64,000 nt of DNA from Alitta virens. Lineage: Eukaryota; Annelida; Polychaeta; Phyllodocida; Nereididae. Shown piece after piece: positions 34,391-47,689 of this stretch; within the stretch, counting starts at the first letter, position 1; each line of letters opens with the position of its first letter. Position numbers and translations under genes: made by a program. The stretch is taken from the NCBI GenBank assembly GCA_932294295.1, contig OW028581.1, forward strand, positions 38,903,995 through 38,967,994, read 5' to 3'. Under the pieces are notes generated by a model. That model was not told the DNA's origin. It was given only the letters and a program-made list of their open reading frames with translations, and made no database searches.

Positions 34391-37300
34391 ACATTTGTGT
34401 GGGTCCTTTATTTGCCTCAGCATAGACACCGATTACAAGGCACCTCCAAGTTAACAATAAACTATTAAAAGACAGAATTCATCAAGGATGGTGATTAATC
34501 CAGTTTAAATTACGGTGTTGGAAAATGTGATCCTTTATATTTGCCCTGTAAGCTGATCCTCAAAGTAGGTCACCTGTCACCATGAACAATGGCTGTGATA
34601 TTATCAGAAAGAGGGTGTCAAATGGGACCACGTGCCTCATGTTAAGTAAATCAGCATCACATATGACTCGTTAATGACGATGGGGCATGTTCCAAATGAT
34701 TTAGAGCCAGCATCTTCCATGTTAAACATCTTCTGCATTCTTCACTGGGTGCTTCTAAGGGAATCAAAGTACATGGGTCACACGGAGAGACTCAAGTTGC
34801 ATCAGAGGAGAACCCAGTGGGCCCCACGTGCTCTTAATGGCCCTTTGGGGCCCTGGACGGTTAATGCTGCAGATGAAACACTGAGTGGCATCGCACGCAT
34901 ACTTATGGTAACTTTTAAACGTCCTCAGCATTACACATATTGCGCACATCACTTAAACACAAATTGATCTTGACTTCTTCTCATAATATTGCACGCTATC
35001 ACGCAATGTCACTCCTTTGAGGCGGTTGGCCCTACTTAACTCGATCAAACTGTCCTGGTGTAATTGAGTGTCTTGCCTCTCAGTGCATTTACTTGGTACA
35101 TGTGGCACACAGCATCTCTCCTAACATCTTTGCATTAGCAACACTTTGCACAGGTGATCTCAAACCCACACACAGGCCTTAAATGAAATAAAAAGTCTTG
35201 TAATAAATATTTTGCCCTTAGAATTATCGTCACATTACATGTCAAAGATAGTTTCCCCAGCCATTCAATTGCTCCGCCACCTGCTACTCTCTAAGGACAC
35301 TGTCTGCCACATACTTCATTCATTCTCAGCTAAAAACATCCTGGATTCGCCTGACATCTTGTGGTGTTTAGTTCCCAAGTCTTTGAAATTGGCTGTAAGT
35401 TGTTGCTGTACAAGTTCAGATTGTCAGAAAGAGAGCAAAAGAACTGCCAGGTACCTGTGAAATATCACTGCGTCGACATCTCAAGGCAAAAGGCGATCTA
35501 TATGTAGACTGTCCAGTAAGCTGACCACAAGACCTGGGAGACTGACCGCAGTGTCACTGGGTGACACTAGCAAAGGCCGATGGATCAGACTGATAAGGAG
35601 TGACAGAGCAACCTCTGGCCAAGGATCACCGGCCGGCCTCTCTGCCGGGGTCTGACAGATTCCTCATAACTTATTCGCGACTCATCTGTCCTATATCTGT
35701 CCCATATCAGTCGCATATCAGTCGCCCGCTCCGAAGAGTCCTTCGGCCAGATTTCTCATCACGAGCATTTCGCTGTGGCTTCTTGTGTCACTTAACTTGC
35801 ATCAGTAGGGGATGACCTGTCACTCTCACTGAAGATCTCTATTTACACTATATTTACACTATGAAGTGGAGCAGTCACCTCAATCTGTACATAATGCAGC
35901 ATCTTCGCATTAAGCATTTTTACGATGATGTATCACATTCCAGGATGAGAATAACTCTCTTCTTAAGCACCAAGTGTGTGGCTTGTGTGTAATGTGATAC
36001 TTTTGCTGCAGTTCATCTCCATGTAAAATGACATCGTATATAAACAAGAATACAACACAGCTCTTATTACTGTTACTTACGATGCAAATCTATGGACAGT
36101 GTTATTGGAAATTTGACAATACGTATCATGAAGATACATTAAGTTCTACATTAAGCTCAATGCAATTTAAGCTTGATTTAGTTTGATAAACAGCCTGTCC
36201 TATATTGTCATGAACTTTGCTGCTGTCCATCGTGTTTTCCATTCATCTTTTTAGTGCCTTTCAGTCAAAACCTAACTCTCCCTGCAGTGGGCAAACCTGG
36301 GCATTTTTTGCTCTTGTATTCCGATGAATGATGATCGGGAAATGTACTTTCAATATTTATGCATGGAGCATATCCTCTGGCACTTTTTCATTCTTAGTGC
36401 CAGCCTTTTAGCCGGGCCTGCAGCCTGGCATAGTCATATATCTCTATCTCCAAAACCATCGATCTGTTCTCCTTGGATTTATATATGGGCTACACTTGAA
36501 ATCCCTGTCAAAACCAGTCCATGTATATTTCATACATTCCTCCCTTTTCCCCTTCAAGTGCAAAAACATCCCGCCCTGCCTTAAAACCTCCAGAGCGACA
36601 TTGCATAATCCGTGTACTCAGCATCCGGGCAACAACATCCAAGCCGCCGGAAAAATGGTCCCAAAAAGCCGAGTGGGATGGGGTGTGTGTTTCAGACATT
36701 AGGCGAAAAAACAAATCTCCCAACTCGACAAAAACAAACCTCGGCAGGACCTAAATCCCCCACGGTGTCAACTAACAGGCTGCCCCATATCTGATCTTCG
36801 CCAAAGCACAGTTACCCGACAAGGAAATTCAGCTCAATAGCTTCAGCTCAGCTGCTCGAATTACGCTGAATTTGTTTTTCGACTTTAATAGTTTTTGTTA
36901 CACAACAGTATATCAGCTTTTCATAACGCTTTGGGGAATTCTCTCTCGATAAGCTTCTGTTAGAACGAGTAGAACAGGACCACTGCCAATATGAAAATTA
37001 ATATTCTACTCTTCATATTTTGCCCAGAGAATTAGATAATCCAGCACTGAGCAATTACTGGAGTACAGTCAGAACAGTCAGGACATGGTCGTGTCACTAA
37101 ATATCAGTTGCAGTTTGCATTTAACTGGACAAACTATCATTGTCTGACCAAAGGCTTCGCATAAGAGACATATGTTTCTGGCACGCTTGCTGGTTATCTC
37201 TAAGATAATTGCCACAACCAAGATAACAGGCCATTGTTTTGTCCTAGATGAAGAAACGATGTCAAATCCTTATTCTTTCAGCATTAAAAGCTTACAATTG

Positions 37301-37392
37301 ACTATACGAAGAAAAAACTGAAACTGGAAATGTACTTCATTTCACTCTTGTTTTAAACTATGTAAACTTGAACTAAAACATACAAAACGCTT
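34391..37392. other. Unassigned sequence
   Basis: No supported gene. 36500-36800 has a lower AT content and is open in several registers on both strands at once, which argues against any one being real. Short duplicated words (tatctgtcccatatcagtcgc) occur near 35690-35730. Confidence 0.45.
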
Positions 37393-37850
37393 ACCTGCAG
37401 TTTCTGTGTTGTTGCTCTGTATCCTTAGCTGTCCACACAGATGTTGAAGTGTCAAAAAAGTTCTGAGATTCGATTCAGCTATAGTCCGCAACAAAGGATG
37501 AAAAGTCGACAATAAGCCTTTGTGAGCTATTGAGTAAAGTCCGGGATAAAAATGTGGAATGGGAGATCAGATTACAGGCGAAGTGTCATATGCGGTCCTA
37601 AAATAGAGAAAGTTTTACATCCGGAACATTTGGACACGAGTTTGCCATAAAGAGTTGACCGAGCGGATCGGAGCGTGCAATGTCTATGAGAGACACGGGA
37701 GATGTGAAGAGGCGGCTGACCATGCTGCTGCTGCTGCTGGGTGATGCGGATGCCACTGATGCTGCTGCTGCTGCTGCTACTGATTCTGTGGGTGCTTGTC
37801 GTGAAATGAGTGCAATGATCAACCTGCTTACTCGCTAGTTTATGACCGGG
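37393..37850 (-). other. Possible first exon or 5' UTR, minus strand
   Basis: On the minus strand, acagaaactgcag is followed by gtaagc, a good donor, at 37387-37392. The sequence before it contains two (CTG/CAG) triplet runs and minus-strand frames rich in Ala/Ser or Gln, at 37572-37991 and 37598-37822, both closed before the donor. This is compatible with an untranslated first exon whose gene lies to the left, but no downstream exon was found in the window. Alternatively it is chance. Confidence 0.2.
37720..37785. repeat. CTG triplet repeat, two runs
   Basis: gctgctgctgctgctg at 37723-37739 and ctgctgctgctgctgcta at 37761-37779, separated by ggtgatgcggatgccactgat. Confidence 0.9.
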
Positions 37851-39975
37851 GACTTTGCCTTTTATAGCAATTAAAAGTTGTTTATAATCTTCTACGTAAA
37901 ATGACCTGAATTTTATTTCATGCATTTTGAGATACATTTTTGGCTTGCCTTGTACTGGGTGTCTGTACAGAGACAAGTAAATGGTCCACACCTACAGTAA
38001 AGGTGCAACCTTTTGTAAAGGCTATTGTCTAATTAGGGCGTCAGTTGCTCAAGAAAGTATAACTTTCAGGCTGATAGTAATTGCGCTGACGCAATAAATT
38101 CAAACTTGGTATGCTGATTAACGGAATAAATTTGTCTAACTTGATTACAGCCGTTTCTCTTCTATAATCCAAGCCCAACTTCCAAATCCAATTAATCCAC
38201 AATCGAAATAAATTGACTTTATTGCTTTATTTATGCTGAGAAATAAGACATATTTCAAAGCAAAAATTACTCAACAGTAGCTTCCTCATCTCTCGATTAT
38301 TATTTCCTGGTTTCCCAGAAAAGTTTTTTATTAGGTAACTTGAATATTGTGATTTCCTAAATTTATTAAAATTACAGAAACTACCTGATATTAGTTCAGA
38401 TCTGCAAGGAATGATCAGACAACATTCCCATAAAATTGCTAACTATCAAAGCAAATTAGTCAGTAGTGACTCCATCAAAGTTACATGGCTGTTTATTGCT
38501 TAACTTATTAATTCATGAAATTTATTATCGAGGTAATAACTCAAGATGTAAGATTGTTTAGATTTAAATATTTAAGGTTTCATAACTAAAGTTAAAACAT
38601 AAAGAGAAATGAGATCTCTAAAATGAATAAGCAATAATAAGCAAAGTGCTAAAATATTGGCATTCGGATAGGGTAGCAATTTGGGATGTAGCAGTATCTC
38701 TTTGAAAATATTATGCTGGATTAAATTGTTGTGAGGAAGACACCATCAAAATAATTGGGCAGGCAATTTGATTTATTCTTCATTTTGCCACTGACAACCA
38801 ATATGGGGGATTGGCGAATATTTAATTGAACAAATTCGCGACGTATTTACAAAAAGCTTTAGACGGAATGTCGATTTATGGTGGGTGGTGCTGCGTGTTA
38901 TTTCATTAAGATTTCTATGAGAATATTCAAAGATGCTGGGATGAGCCGATCACTTTCTCACAAATGATGTTTACTTCAGTCAGCTGAAACAATGAATAAA
39001 TCAGCCGTTCATGAAACTGCAGGAAAGCAACCATGGAGACTGCATGATACCGCTCATGAAATTCCTGCCTTCTTATCTGAGACTTTTTTGCATGTACCCA
39101 ACATTTATCTCAGCAGTTGGGAGGCAACAGATTATCAATGTTTTCCAGCGATTCATAATTTTCTAATATATACTGCATGCTGATTCTTGGCTGATTTCTC
39201 AAGAGTAATTGGTTTAAATCTCTCCTTTAGGATCAGCCATAAAACAAGTTGATCCTTTTGCATTCATCTTGTGTTTTGCGTGGACGGTTGCTGAAACAGA
39301 GGAAGATCAACTACATAAGGCGACTTTGATTTGTGTTTGAACTGTCTGAGCACAGTTTTGAGTCCCAGGAGCCTACACACCAGTGGGCACATTTACACCA
39401 CTGTACTTGGAATGTGATTGTGACGAGGTTAAGATTTATAGATATTCTCATCCTTACGTTTGCCTGCATGTTACAGTTGGTCATGTAAGCCTGGGAAGCA
39501 TAAATAAACGGAATGAAAAAATACTTTCTACTTGATTTTTAAGAATAAAGAAATTGAGGAACTTTTAGCACGTTGTTTGCCCAACAAAAAAATGAAATTG
39601 CCACATGCGTGTTAAATCCCATCGATATTAACTGTCTGAACTCATAACACGGTTGTTCAAACAGGTAATTCGGATGTGTACAGTGCTAAGTCACGCAACA
39701 GTGCGAAATTGCTATTTTTGAAAGTTTCCCAGGAGGAAATGTTCGACCATTTGAGCATTCAGGGTACTGGGGCAGAGCGCTGTCTCCACACTTGTGTGTA
39801 TTAGCTATTGTGGGCATGCCTTACTATGCATTGGTTATATGCCATGCAGATTGGTCGACTATGCATTGGCCGTTGGGCAGACTTCAGCCTGGCTTACATT
39901 GTTTTGTCCCTCATTTTGTTTATTGTTTTGTCCATTGTCCACGTAGCAATACATTGGTCTACAAAGGAATGAGAA
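37851..39975. other. Unassigned; possible conserved non-coding DNA
   Basis: Long AT-rich stretch with stops in all frames. 38740-38985 is motif-dense and repeat-free (ccaatatgggggattggcg, aaattcgcgacgtattt), which is the usual look of a regulatory element, but nothing specific can be named. The frame at 38992-39183 is unsupported. Confidence 0.45.
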
Positions 39976-40026
39976 TAAAGGGGGGGGGGGTGCATAATGC
40001 AATAAGATTGAAGGGGGGGGGGGGTG
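39976..40026. repeat. Duplicated poly-G tract
   Basis: An 11-G run (39980-39990) followed by tgcataatgcaataag and a 12-G run (40013-40024) followed by tgcag. The flanks aataa and tgca are shared, so this looks like a tandem duplication of a G-run unit of about 33 bp. Confidence 0.85.
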
Positions 40027-40451
40027 CAGTCTTGGCATGATGATGCAGATATGGATTATACAGCAGCTAGCCATGCAAAGTGGCCACTTCCTCCCAACAC
40101 ATTAGACTTTCATCTCTGTTCATTTCTGTTCATTTCTCATGACGTGTTTCCTGTCCTACTGCGCATGCCCAATATGCTCCCACTGCATTTGATCAGTCAG
40201 TTTCTTTCATCACAACATCAACATTATTATTCTTTACATTCCAGGCATTCTTCAAATTCTTAGCATTCCAAGAAGACGGGGAAAGATCAACAGGGGTGCA
40301 GGGGCCCATCTACCCCGTGGTAACTAGACACCCCGACTGTCTCCCGGCTTGTTTGGCCGGTCAGGCAATTGCAATAAACGGCCTAAACCAACTGCGGGTC
40401 TATGCATAGAGTCAACAGGGGCGCCATTGCCTATGCCATTCATGCTGTGGT

Positions 40452-40470
40452 GGGGGGGGGGGGGAGGGGG
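40452..40470. repeat. G13-A-G5 tract
   Basis: Homopolymeric G with one interruption inside a G-rich patch 40445-40500. It could form a quadruplex, and it is also a likely sequencing-length uncertainty. Confidence 0.9.
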
Positions 40471-40917
40471 TGGTAGGAGGGGTGGGACGTTGGTTGGTGA
40501 GGACTGTGGGATGCTTCAAGGGGCACCTCTCAGGCCAGCACTTCTCTTCATACCTACTTACTTCTCAGCACTTAGAATTGTCTTCATGTCTGCTTATTAT
40601 ATTATATGACAAAGTTCACAACAGCTGTACAGTTGACATACTCTTTCTGCAGGGTGATATACTTCTGTTGTGATATCATTTCTCATGCAAATCTTGTTAA
40701 GCACATTTAGATAATTCAATTTTGTCTTGTTGACCATCTTGATACGATGATGATATATATGTATATTCAAATTCGGATTTAACTTGATGTTATGTTTCTT
40801 ATATTGGGAGCCACCATGAGATGTTTTCGATTTTAAACAGTATGGACTATAGTACATTTTAATGAGTACGTTCTGTTATATGGTAACCATCAGTCAGTTT
40901 AGTTGCAGGTGCAAATT
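40471..40917. other. Unassigned spacer
   Basis: No gene or repeat recognised between the G tract and SINE copy 6. Confidence 0.5.
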
Positions 40918-40931
40918 ATGTAAAATGTCTT

Positions 40932-41106
40932 AGGGCGGGGGCCTAGCTCAGAGGTAGTGCACTAGGCTTCCAACCGCTGGGTTCGATTCCCGGACGAGCC
41001 TAAGTTGGATGGCTGTTTCATCCTTCATCTCATTGCCATGGTCTCTGCCTGTCCTAATTAGTGGTGCAGAAATACAGGACGTAAAGCCCTAATCACACAC
41101 ACACAC
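40932..41106 (+). mobile_element. tRNA-derived SINE (copy 6), CA-type tail
   Basis: Head with tagctcagaggtag and a canonical B box ggttcgattcc. It lacks the ggtccc-type bases before the T-arm and lacks cccatcag in the body, so it is shorter (175 bp). The tail is (ca)n instead of (cca)n. A 14-bp target duplication atgtaaaatgtctt lies at 40918-40931 and 41107-41120. Confidence 0.95.
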
Positions 41107-41120
41107 ATGTAAAATGTCTT

Positions 41121-42331
41121 TCTTAGTGTCAAATTAAGATAAACTTAAACTAAAAGCTTCGGTGGCTACACCACAGTTCTGAGTGAGGGGTTGTCTGAGT
41201 GAGTTTGATCTATGTACTATGAAAAAATTGCAAGATGTAATTTGTGAATCGAAATGTGGAGTCACAGCAGAGCTAGTGAGGTAGAATATAACACAGATGA
41301 AGATCAGACAAAGTTAGACACTGAACATAGGTGGACAAAAATATGCAAAGAAAAAAATACAAAGCTCTAGACAGAAAAAAGAGGCTGATTAAGTCATGCA
41401 GCTGGAAATAGATTAGGTCAGGATGAGATAGATCAACCCAGGAGGAAAGTGATTAGCAAGTGAGCACCAGGTACTTTCCAAACTCTCAATTAAGAGATGA
41501 GCTTCATTACTGAGGTGGCCGCAAGGTGGCGCAACAGTGAAGTCTTCGTAGTAGACCCCCTCATTACCCCAGTCAGGTTAGTGCTGATGTTTCTTGGGGT
41601 AACATTACCAAATATGGTAAAAAGGCACAATTTGTACAGCAAGAGGAACCCCGGGCACCCCCTACCCCATAATGGGTCAAGAAAGATGATATGAAGGGGT
41701 AAACAGGAGCCTAATAGGCCAATGGTCAGAATTTGTCCTTTTGCAGTTGACTTGCCTATCAAGTCACTGTCTTAGAAGAGTGTCTTTTACAAGAGAACAT
41801 GTCCCCTGTTTAATATCTACGCCCTTTTATTTCAAACAATAAATTATTTACACTCTCAAACTTTGATGCGAAATCAAATCCAATAGACATAATGTAGTGA
41901 GGGATTGCGTGTGATTCTAAAACACCATTCAGAGATTGATGGTAGTGGCAGCATCTGATAATGGCTTCACTAGATTTATCGCTTCCAACAATCAGAATTT
42001 TTACGCATGGCTTAACAGGATAAACGACGAATTCATTTCATTTTGATCTGTTTAATTTTCGCCTTGCTTCACAATCATGTTATGGTATTGGATTGCAAAA
42101 TGTTTCTTGCAAAATGTCACAAAAGTTGCTCCTAAAAAAAGTTAAGAAAGGAAATCCCGTTTCAAAGACATTCCAAAATGCAGGAATTGTCGAAGTGGAA
42201 TTTTTTGATCATCTCCTCAAAAGCTTATGAACAGCTTCTTGAATCAATTAGGAAATTGCCTCAATGAGTAAATTTAATCTCACCTTTTAATGTAAGAAAA
42301 AGGAGAGCATAAGATGGTGACAAAATGTCTC
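41121..42331. other. Unassigned sequence
   Basis: Overlapping frames at 41490-41762 on both strands, no support. Otherwise AT-rich with no features. Confidence 0.5.
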
Positions 42332-42427
42332 TAATAAGACTTTGGCATCTGACCCAAGGTCTAGTAAAAGGCCACACACTAATAAGACTTTGGCATCTGA
42401 CCCAAGGTCTAGTAAAAGGCCAGACAC
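42332..42427. repeat. Tandem duplication, 48-bp unit x2
   Basis: taataagactttggcatctg...ggcca(c/g)acac is repeated head to tail at 42332-42379 and 42380-42427 with almost no differences, so it is recent. Confidence 0.92.
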
Positions 42428-42856
42428 TTTGACGTGAGGTGCTGACCATCTTTGATATTATTCCTCCATCTGTGGTATTGTTACAATCTCCTGATGGACT
42501 CCTTCTTTGCCAGGGCAAATTCCTTTTCTTGTTTGCTTACTCTCAGGATGAAAATGTCTTGCGTAAGTGAATAGTAGGCAGACAGACAGCCAGACACAAA
42601 GCCATGCAGCCTGACAGACATACAGTAGACAGAACAAATGATCTTGTGTCATTAACACGAAGGCATTTTCTCTACTCAGCACCTGTGAGCCAATTAGAAT
42701 GCCTTGAACATTGTCAACCAGCATTGGTGTATGTTGTACAGCAGCAGAGTATATTGGACGGTTGTTAAATATATACGATGGCTGCAGTATATGGTGAAGT
42801 GTATATTTTACAATGTGGAGAATATAAGCAATAGTGGTTGGTGTGTCATCCAACAT

Positions 42857-42935
42857 AGTTTTGTGGGATGAGAAATAATTAGATTGGCTATGGCTTCACA
42901 CTATGCAAAATACTATTTCCTCATCCCACAAAACT
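42857..42935. repeat. Short foldback (24-bp inverted repeats)
   Basis: agttttgtgggatgagaaat at the left and its near-complement ttcctcatcccacaaaact at the right enclose ~30 bp. CAT occurs next to both ends. It could be a minimal MITE or a cruciform. Confidence 0.7.
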
Positions 42936-45535
42936 GCATGTCACCGTTCCCTGTTGATATAATAGACTAAAGAAATAAAATAAAACTCTAAACTTGGTGT
43001 TGTGCATAAACAAGAATATTCTTTTTCAAAAAAGAATATACATAGGGAAATCCTGCCAAAACTGTTTTAACTTGCGCTTTCGTACAGTTTTGGGAGTACA
43101 GCTATAAATGGCACACCATTAGAACCGCGATACAAAAGCGCAACTTACAAACCAAATTTTGTGAAGATCTGACCAGTACCTGCCCCATATATTATCAAAA
43201 CTCAGAGCGCATAGAACACAGTATGATAGTTATATACTTGTTAAAGGCCTAGGCCCAGGTATAAAAAATAACCATCCAATCCAATTGTGCACACAAGCAC
43301 AGTTTTCTAATCAACAAATAGATACTGACTAGTGGCTTTTTATACCTGCTAATTTTCTTCATTAATTCATGAAATGAATGTCTCACAATGACAGCATTTT
43401 ACCGCCTTGATAAGCCTTACTGATCAATACAGACTAAAGTGAAAGTTAGTAAGGGGGCTGGCCATTCACCTCTTCGTTGATATGCCAATAACACTGGACC
43501 TGCTTTTCTTTGATTTTGCTCCTACTTTTTTCGTGAATGTCTGGAAAATCTGTCCCACCACCCTCCCCCCCCCCCCCCTCCGTTGGTGGTAGATTAGCTG
43601 CAGGCTGCCTTAAAGACCCTCTTTTCCTGCATGGTTTCTCTTGACACTCGGGATCTTCCAAACAGTAAGATAAACGACCCGCCGAAGCATCTTGTCTCAG
43701 TGATGCATAGACTGGTCACACCTTTGCTGCGGCGCCATGGTAACCACGGGCAACAAGAGATTAACCCCGACACCCCACCCCCTCCTCCCACAATGCTCTG
43801 CAGTTACGTAACAAGCTCACTTACAATGAACACCGTATCTGCATACCACTAGTGCCTCATCCACAAATGGATAAATGACTTAACAAATAACATAGTGCCA
43901 ACAGGCTTACATGAGGTGCATGAAAAAGCCTCAACTATGTATTTCTGGGCAAGGGAGACTTATGAAATGTTAAAGTGTACATGTAATTCAAAATAATCTC
44001 CTTGAACTACATGATATCATACAGACCCTATGTAAAGATGATATAAACATGATATCCATGTTTTTTTTATGACATTTCTTAATTCTAGGAAATGAAAGCA
44101 GTTTACTAGGATAAAATCACTAGTATATATCTGGGCTCTTTTTTGAAAGAGTCCCTATGTTCCATAGGCATATATTCGGAAAATCGTCTCTTTCCAGGAA
44201 TTTTTTTAGCAGTGGACCAATATCTTGAATCTTGTGGAGCTAATCTTCCAACAGATATATCTTTCAGGCTGAAATTCCGTCTTTTAGAGTCTCTGTCACA
44301 TGGTGTTTTTTCAATGACGTCACTACTACGTAATCCCCCATTCAGCCTCGCTTTGGGTATCAATAACACACCAGGCAGTTCCTTTACCCTCTTGACCTAC
44401 TTAATTCTGCCAAATCCAGATGACGTCTCTGCCATCTGTCCCCCAGTCAGATGGTGGCCCCTGCTCAGCTGACATCTGACTTAAGATTTATGGAGGGGCT
44501 GTGCTGAGCTGTGCTGACAGCTTCCATGGCCCAGTATTGAAGATGCTGTCCAGTACCAACCGACCTCCCTAAATTTATTCTGCTGCTCTGTGTATTCAAC
44601 CTATATCTCGGCATCCGTAGTGCGAAGGCGCACCAGCATCATCAATGTTTCACCATCCTTCTCCCAACTCATCATTTTAATTAACACTGCCATTACATTA
44701 GTGACTGTATCTATATACATCTGCAATGTCATTACTAAAAAGTCTTAAAATTATCATGGTTTGAATTTTTGAAATTTTGTTAATTTATTGATTAACTAGG
44801 GTGTGGCCCTTGTTAGCGGCAGAATTTCTGCTTAATATGTGATAAACTGTTTTAGCAGTGATACTCAGTAATGGCATGCGATTACTGCTACAACTGCACA
44901 CAAGTTAGAATAGGAAGTTGCCTAGACTACGTGTAGTTATCCGAGAATGAATCAGAGGCACAATGTGTATTGCTATGTCCCCACCCCTATTAACAGCCTC
45001 ATCATCAATTATGCATTGTTAGGTTCAGGCAGTGCAGCGGTGTCAACCTACCTTTCCTCCTACGTTATTGCTTGTGCACTAGGTGGGCTATCTTGGTGAA
45101 TTGTTAAAGATGCTTTGTGCAACTGAATTTATACTTTTAATGCAACTCCGGTGTCTTCTAGTTAGTCTTAATCATAGGATTACTAAATAAAACTCAAAGC
45201 CTATGAAAATCATCTATGAAGATCCAGGGCCTTTTATTGTTATCTATGCTTACACAATGTTACTGTAGATTGGTGCCATCAATAACGCATAAAGAATAAT
45301 GAATGGGAATTGTAGAGGCAAACTGTTTTATTTCAATATGTTAAAGTACAGCAGTAATGATAAAATATATCTTCTCCCTAGGACAAAATCTATATGTCAA
45401 AGTAGAAACATGTCACCTATTTCTCTGTTGTTAAGTGACAAAATTGTAAATGTTCTGCCTACAGGCCAGGTGGATGGAATTGTTTGCAGCCTTGGGACAT
45501 GTTTTGAAAACTATGATGACTACAGTAAAAGTATA
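42936..45535. other. Unassigned; includes a C14 run
   Basis: Poly-C at 43565-43578. Frames at 43446-43852 overlap on both strands in a GC-richer patch, and those at 44106-44472 overlap likewise; none has a recognisable domain. No other feature. Confidence 0.45.
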
Positions 45536-45655
45536 GTCAAGATGTTTTGTCACCTCAATTTGATTTTATGTAATCACTGTGTTTTTATATCTTTTATATA
45601 TTTCTTTTTGGGGAGGCAAATAAAGATTATTATTTTTACTATTATTATTATAGAT
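45536..45655 (+). mobile_element. Possible LINE-like 3' tail with (ATT)n
   Basis: ttttatgtaatcactgtgtt, tttggggaggcaaataaaga and tta(tta)n form a UTR-like end followed by an ATT microsatellite, like the tail at 22140-22230 (taaataaagattattct). No coding part of a LINE is recognisable upstream. Confidence 0.35.
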
Positions 45656-47073
45656 TAGTGTGCATACTATGTAAAGCTTTGTGGAATATGGTTTGTCTTA
45701 CTAGACAGAAATAGGCAATATATAGATATATCCTTCCGTAATGGAGTCATTTATTTCATGGCATTACTCCGCTGTATCCTCACAGTATCCAATTCGTGCT
45801 GTGTCATCCGCATCAAAATTTCCACAAAAGTCGGCAATCAAAAAGTGACAAGGTCATAGGATGTATTTTGGAAGATGGTAGAGCTCTTTATCTGAGGAAG
45901 AGCAAAGACAACGGAAAGAATAGTGGAGGTCGGGGCGCTATAAAAATGCAGATCCTCCCTATTTCACCCTCTTTCTACTTGTCTTAGCAAAATACAGCCA
46001 TCAGGGGCTCCTTATACAGGAACACAGATGCACACCATGGCCTCCTAGTACCACGGGTGGCCTTATGTTACTCCCACTGATGCTATGCTCCTTACATGAA
46101 TCTAGAGTGCTCAGGTGATTTACCTTTCTTATTTACTTTGATCCAACTACGTGTTATTGCAATGCTACTGAAGTGGAGTAAAATTATTTGACTACTTGCC
46201 AAAAATTAATGTCTTGATCAGACGTAGTCTAGAAACGCATCACTGGTTTGGGCGAGGTCGTTCACTTGTCTTTCACTTATTTAGAGAATAAGCAGAGGAA
46301 AAGCCTCCATCTTTTATCGTCCCAAGTCCTTGGAATCCAGCTTAAATATAGCATGGTAGCTGAAAACATAATCTGCAGACTCAGCAGATGTAATTTCGCT
46401 TAGTATCAGCATGTATTCTACTTTGGAACAGCAGTGTCTTTGATGTTTTAGTGAACAAAAAAGGAGAGATAGGGGTATGACAGGTAACTTACCCTTGCTT
46501 GTATTACATTGGTATTATATTGCACTCAAGTTTCAACCCGTTTAATTAAACAGTGGATTGTTGTACTTCCACAAATTTAAAGTATGTGAACGAACAACTT
46601 AGCAAGCAAGCAAGCAAAGGCAAGCAAAGCTCAGATAGAAATAAGCAGTCATAAAACTAAGTACATCTGCACAGCAATCAGTGCATGGCATATTGTGTTC
46701 TTGTCATAACTGAGTCACAGTTTCCCCCAGTAATAATTCCTAATTTCATTAGCCTCGCCTTTCTCTGGCCTAATGCAGTTTGCCTTGGAAAGTGTGGACC
46801 AGACATGACAGCTTGATAGCCAAGCAATTTATTAAAACTGGCCACCGACTCTGGCTTGTTCTTGTAATGGCAATATGGAGTGAGTCCAAATTCCTGCATG
46901 GTGAAAATTGTAGGAATAGTCTCATCTTGCAACTGGTGGGCCATAGTTACATTGTAATTGCAGTTCACTATTAGAGCAATTACAGACTATCAGACATGGA
47001 AACAAAACTCCACAGGACGTTTCCAAGTCAATGAAATCAGCTGTAATATAATGTAAGATGGCAATGCATCGTT
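45656..47073. other. Unassigned sequence
   Basis: An (AAGC)n-like run, agcaagcaagcaagcaaagg, lies at about 46600-46625. The word ccatcttttatcgtcccaag at about 46307 faintly recalls the C-terminal part of LINE proteins, but it is too short to call. Overlapping frames at 46678-46974 are unsupported. Confidence 0.45.
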
Positions 47074-47150
47074 TCTGGTCAAGTGGGTAGCATGGTTAGC
47101 TATTGACAGTTACCATGGGTGCCTAGGTACAAATTCCAGTTTATGAGCCA
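47074..47150 (+). repeat. Degenerate tRNA-like sequence
   Basis: tggtcaagtgggtag resembles an A box, and ggtacaaattcc, 35-40 bp later, resembles a B box. Stems do not pair convincingly, so this is at best a tRNA-derived SINE remnant or tRNA pseudogene. It is not the family of copies 1-8. Confidence 0.22.
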
Positions 47151-47689
47151 CATGTATAATTGCATGGTACGTATTCTTCAGCATCAGTTTCTCCTTCAAC
47201 TTGTGGTTTCCTGTGGTAACAACAGGTTAGATGTCACACCCACAATATGCTCCACATTAAAATGAAATGCAACTAGGAAGCCTGGAAGAGTCTTACTGAA
47301 AGTTTTGCTTCCAAGACATAACATTTCGATAGGGCTGAAAATTGGTGTCATTGAGTCTTCAATGATTTCATAAAAACTTTTGAAATGATATTCCAAGCGC
47401 ATCAGCCCTCCCCTGAGCCTGGATCCATCTTTAATTCCAGAGTCCCAGTGAGCTAGCAGGGGACATCTCTGATTCCTTTTACTTCAACTTCAAAGGAAAT
47501 CATCACACTCTGCCTTAGATCTGTAAGTAAGGATTAACTGCTCAAAGCAACCGGCCACCCCTTGTTACTGCCCGGAGCCTCTTTCTAGTAATGTGATTGG
47601 GATGTGTGTCAGATGCCCCTGGAATTGACACCACCAGAGACGGAGAAAGTTGTTAAATGGATAAAATATTAAACATAACGGGGAGAGAA
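47151..47689. other. Unassigned spacer
   Basis: No recognisable gene or repeat. One minus-strand frame at 47196-47402 without support. Confidence 0.5.

Noticed and set aside
35320..35400. Possible LINE protein C-terminus (words like PKSLKLAVS), also near 46307
   Set aside because: Too short and diverged to separate from chance; only the resemblance between 31715-31775 and 35350-35400 is noted.
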